Assembly: GCF_000344155.1 (NCBI RefSeq) | Contig: NZ_BAOQ01000029.1 | Span: forward strand, 1 to 64,000 | DNA length: 64,000 bases | From: Gordonia paraffinivorans NBRC 108238 | GTDB taxonomy: Bacteria; Actinomycetota; Actinomycetes; Mycobacteriales; Mycobacteriaceae | Reading direction: 5' to 3' | Part shown: positions 63,940-64,000 of the stretch, piece after piece | Position numbering within the stretch: position 1 is the stretch's first letter | How the letters are laid out: each line of letters opens with the position of its first letter | Position numbers and translations under genes: made by a program | Notes under the pieces: model-generated | What the model saw: the letters and a program-made list of their open reading frames with translations, nothing else | Database searches by the model: none | Told to the model about the DNA's origin: nothing

Positions 63940-64000
63940 GCAGCAAACCCTTCGTCTTCGTTGGGGAGGCAAGGCCACGGTACTCGGGGTCGAGAAGCTC
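63940..64000. other. Non-coding edge sequence
   Basis: The final 61 bases carry only the AAGGG ribosome site of the flavoprotein and presumably its promoter. I searched by eye for an IdeR/DtxR iron box and saw no convincing match. Confidence 0.4.

Noticed and set aside
63940-64000. IdeR/DtxR iron box before the flavoprotein
   Set aside because: The TTGGGGAGGCAAGG stretch does not match the TTAGG-TTAG-GCTAACCTAA pattern well enough.
1-64000. CRISPR arrays, insertion sequences, prophage, attachment sites
   Set aside because: No regularly spaced repeats, transposase, integrase or phage structural genes were seen; the one tRNA has no duplicated 3' end nearby.

Overview
The window is GC-rich, densely coded chromosome from an arabinogalactan- and mycolate-type actinobacterium (order Mycobacteriales/Corynebacteriales). 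I think Gordonia or a close relative is most likely, but that is inferred from gene content and not proven. The signs are a WbbL/RmlD arabinogalactan-linker pair, a CpsA-like start, the trehalose-recycling transporter LpqY-SugABC, the multifunctional 2-oxoglutarate dehydrogenase Kgd, many GTG starts and 4-base ATGA/GTGA overlaps. No insertion sequence, prophage or CRISPR array was seen. Gene order closely follows blocks known from Mycobacterium tuberculosis (Rv3264c-Rv3267; Rv1220c-Rv1250; Rv1277-Rv1278; Rv1292-Rv1297), with accessory insertions between them.

Layout. 1-3.6 kb: a partial divergent LCP-type gene, then rmlD, wbbL and a sugar-1-phosphate nucleotidylyltransferase for cell-wall precursors. 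3.7-8.1 kb: an O-methyltransferase divergent from the envelope-stress module sigE, rseA, htrA, tatB. 8.2-12.8 kb on the minus strand: mrp, a secreted transglycosylase with a long structured leader, a DUF1003 protein and an MgtE-N/CBS protein. 12.9-18.3 kb: a 17M-type stress protein and lpqY-sugABC, whose promoter spacer carries a perfect operator palindrome. 18.4-26.7 kb: smaller and less conserved genes, including a ParB/Srx-like protein overlapping a metallophosphoesterase, a SUFU-like protein, a HemK-like methyltransferase, a CDGSH protein, a haem-oxygenase-like di-iron protein, an HhH-GPD protein, CorA, MarC and LpqZ. 26.7-29.9 kb: an SDR plus Baeyer-Villiger monooxygenase pair with a divergent TetR regulator and TCAATAG operators.

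30-42 kb: kgd, a fused two-NBD ABC exporter, an EcsC-like protein and a glutathionyl-hydroquinone-reductase-like protein read leftward. A 24-bp perfect palindrome separates them from a rightward PadR regulator and a 14-TM drug exporter. 42.2-46.5 kb: sbcD-sbcC and tRNA-Arg(CCG). 46.7-52.4 kb: a hemerythrin-like protein, a large SARP/AfsR-type regulator broken by a one-base frameshift in its Walker A motif, and DUF305 and DUF3105 membrane proteins. 52.5-61.5 kb: argS-lysA-hom-thrC-thrB-rho, the aspartate-family amino-acid operon ending in a transcription terminator factor with a long disordered insert. 61.7-63.9 kb: a HemS-like haem-utilisation protein and a flavodoxin-less CysJ-type flavoprotein reductase.

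Most convergent junctions carry long, near-perfect hairpins without a U-tract. Two sites, upstream of sigE and upstream of rho, share the same SigH/SigE-type promoter architecture (GGGAATA, 17 bases, [C/T]GTT).
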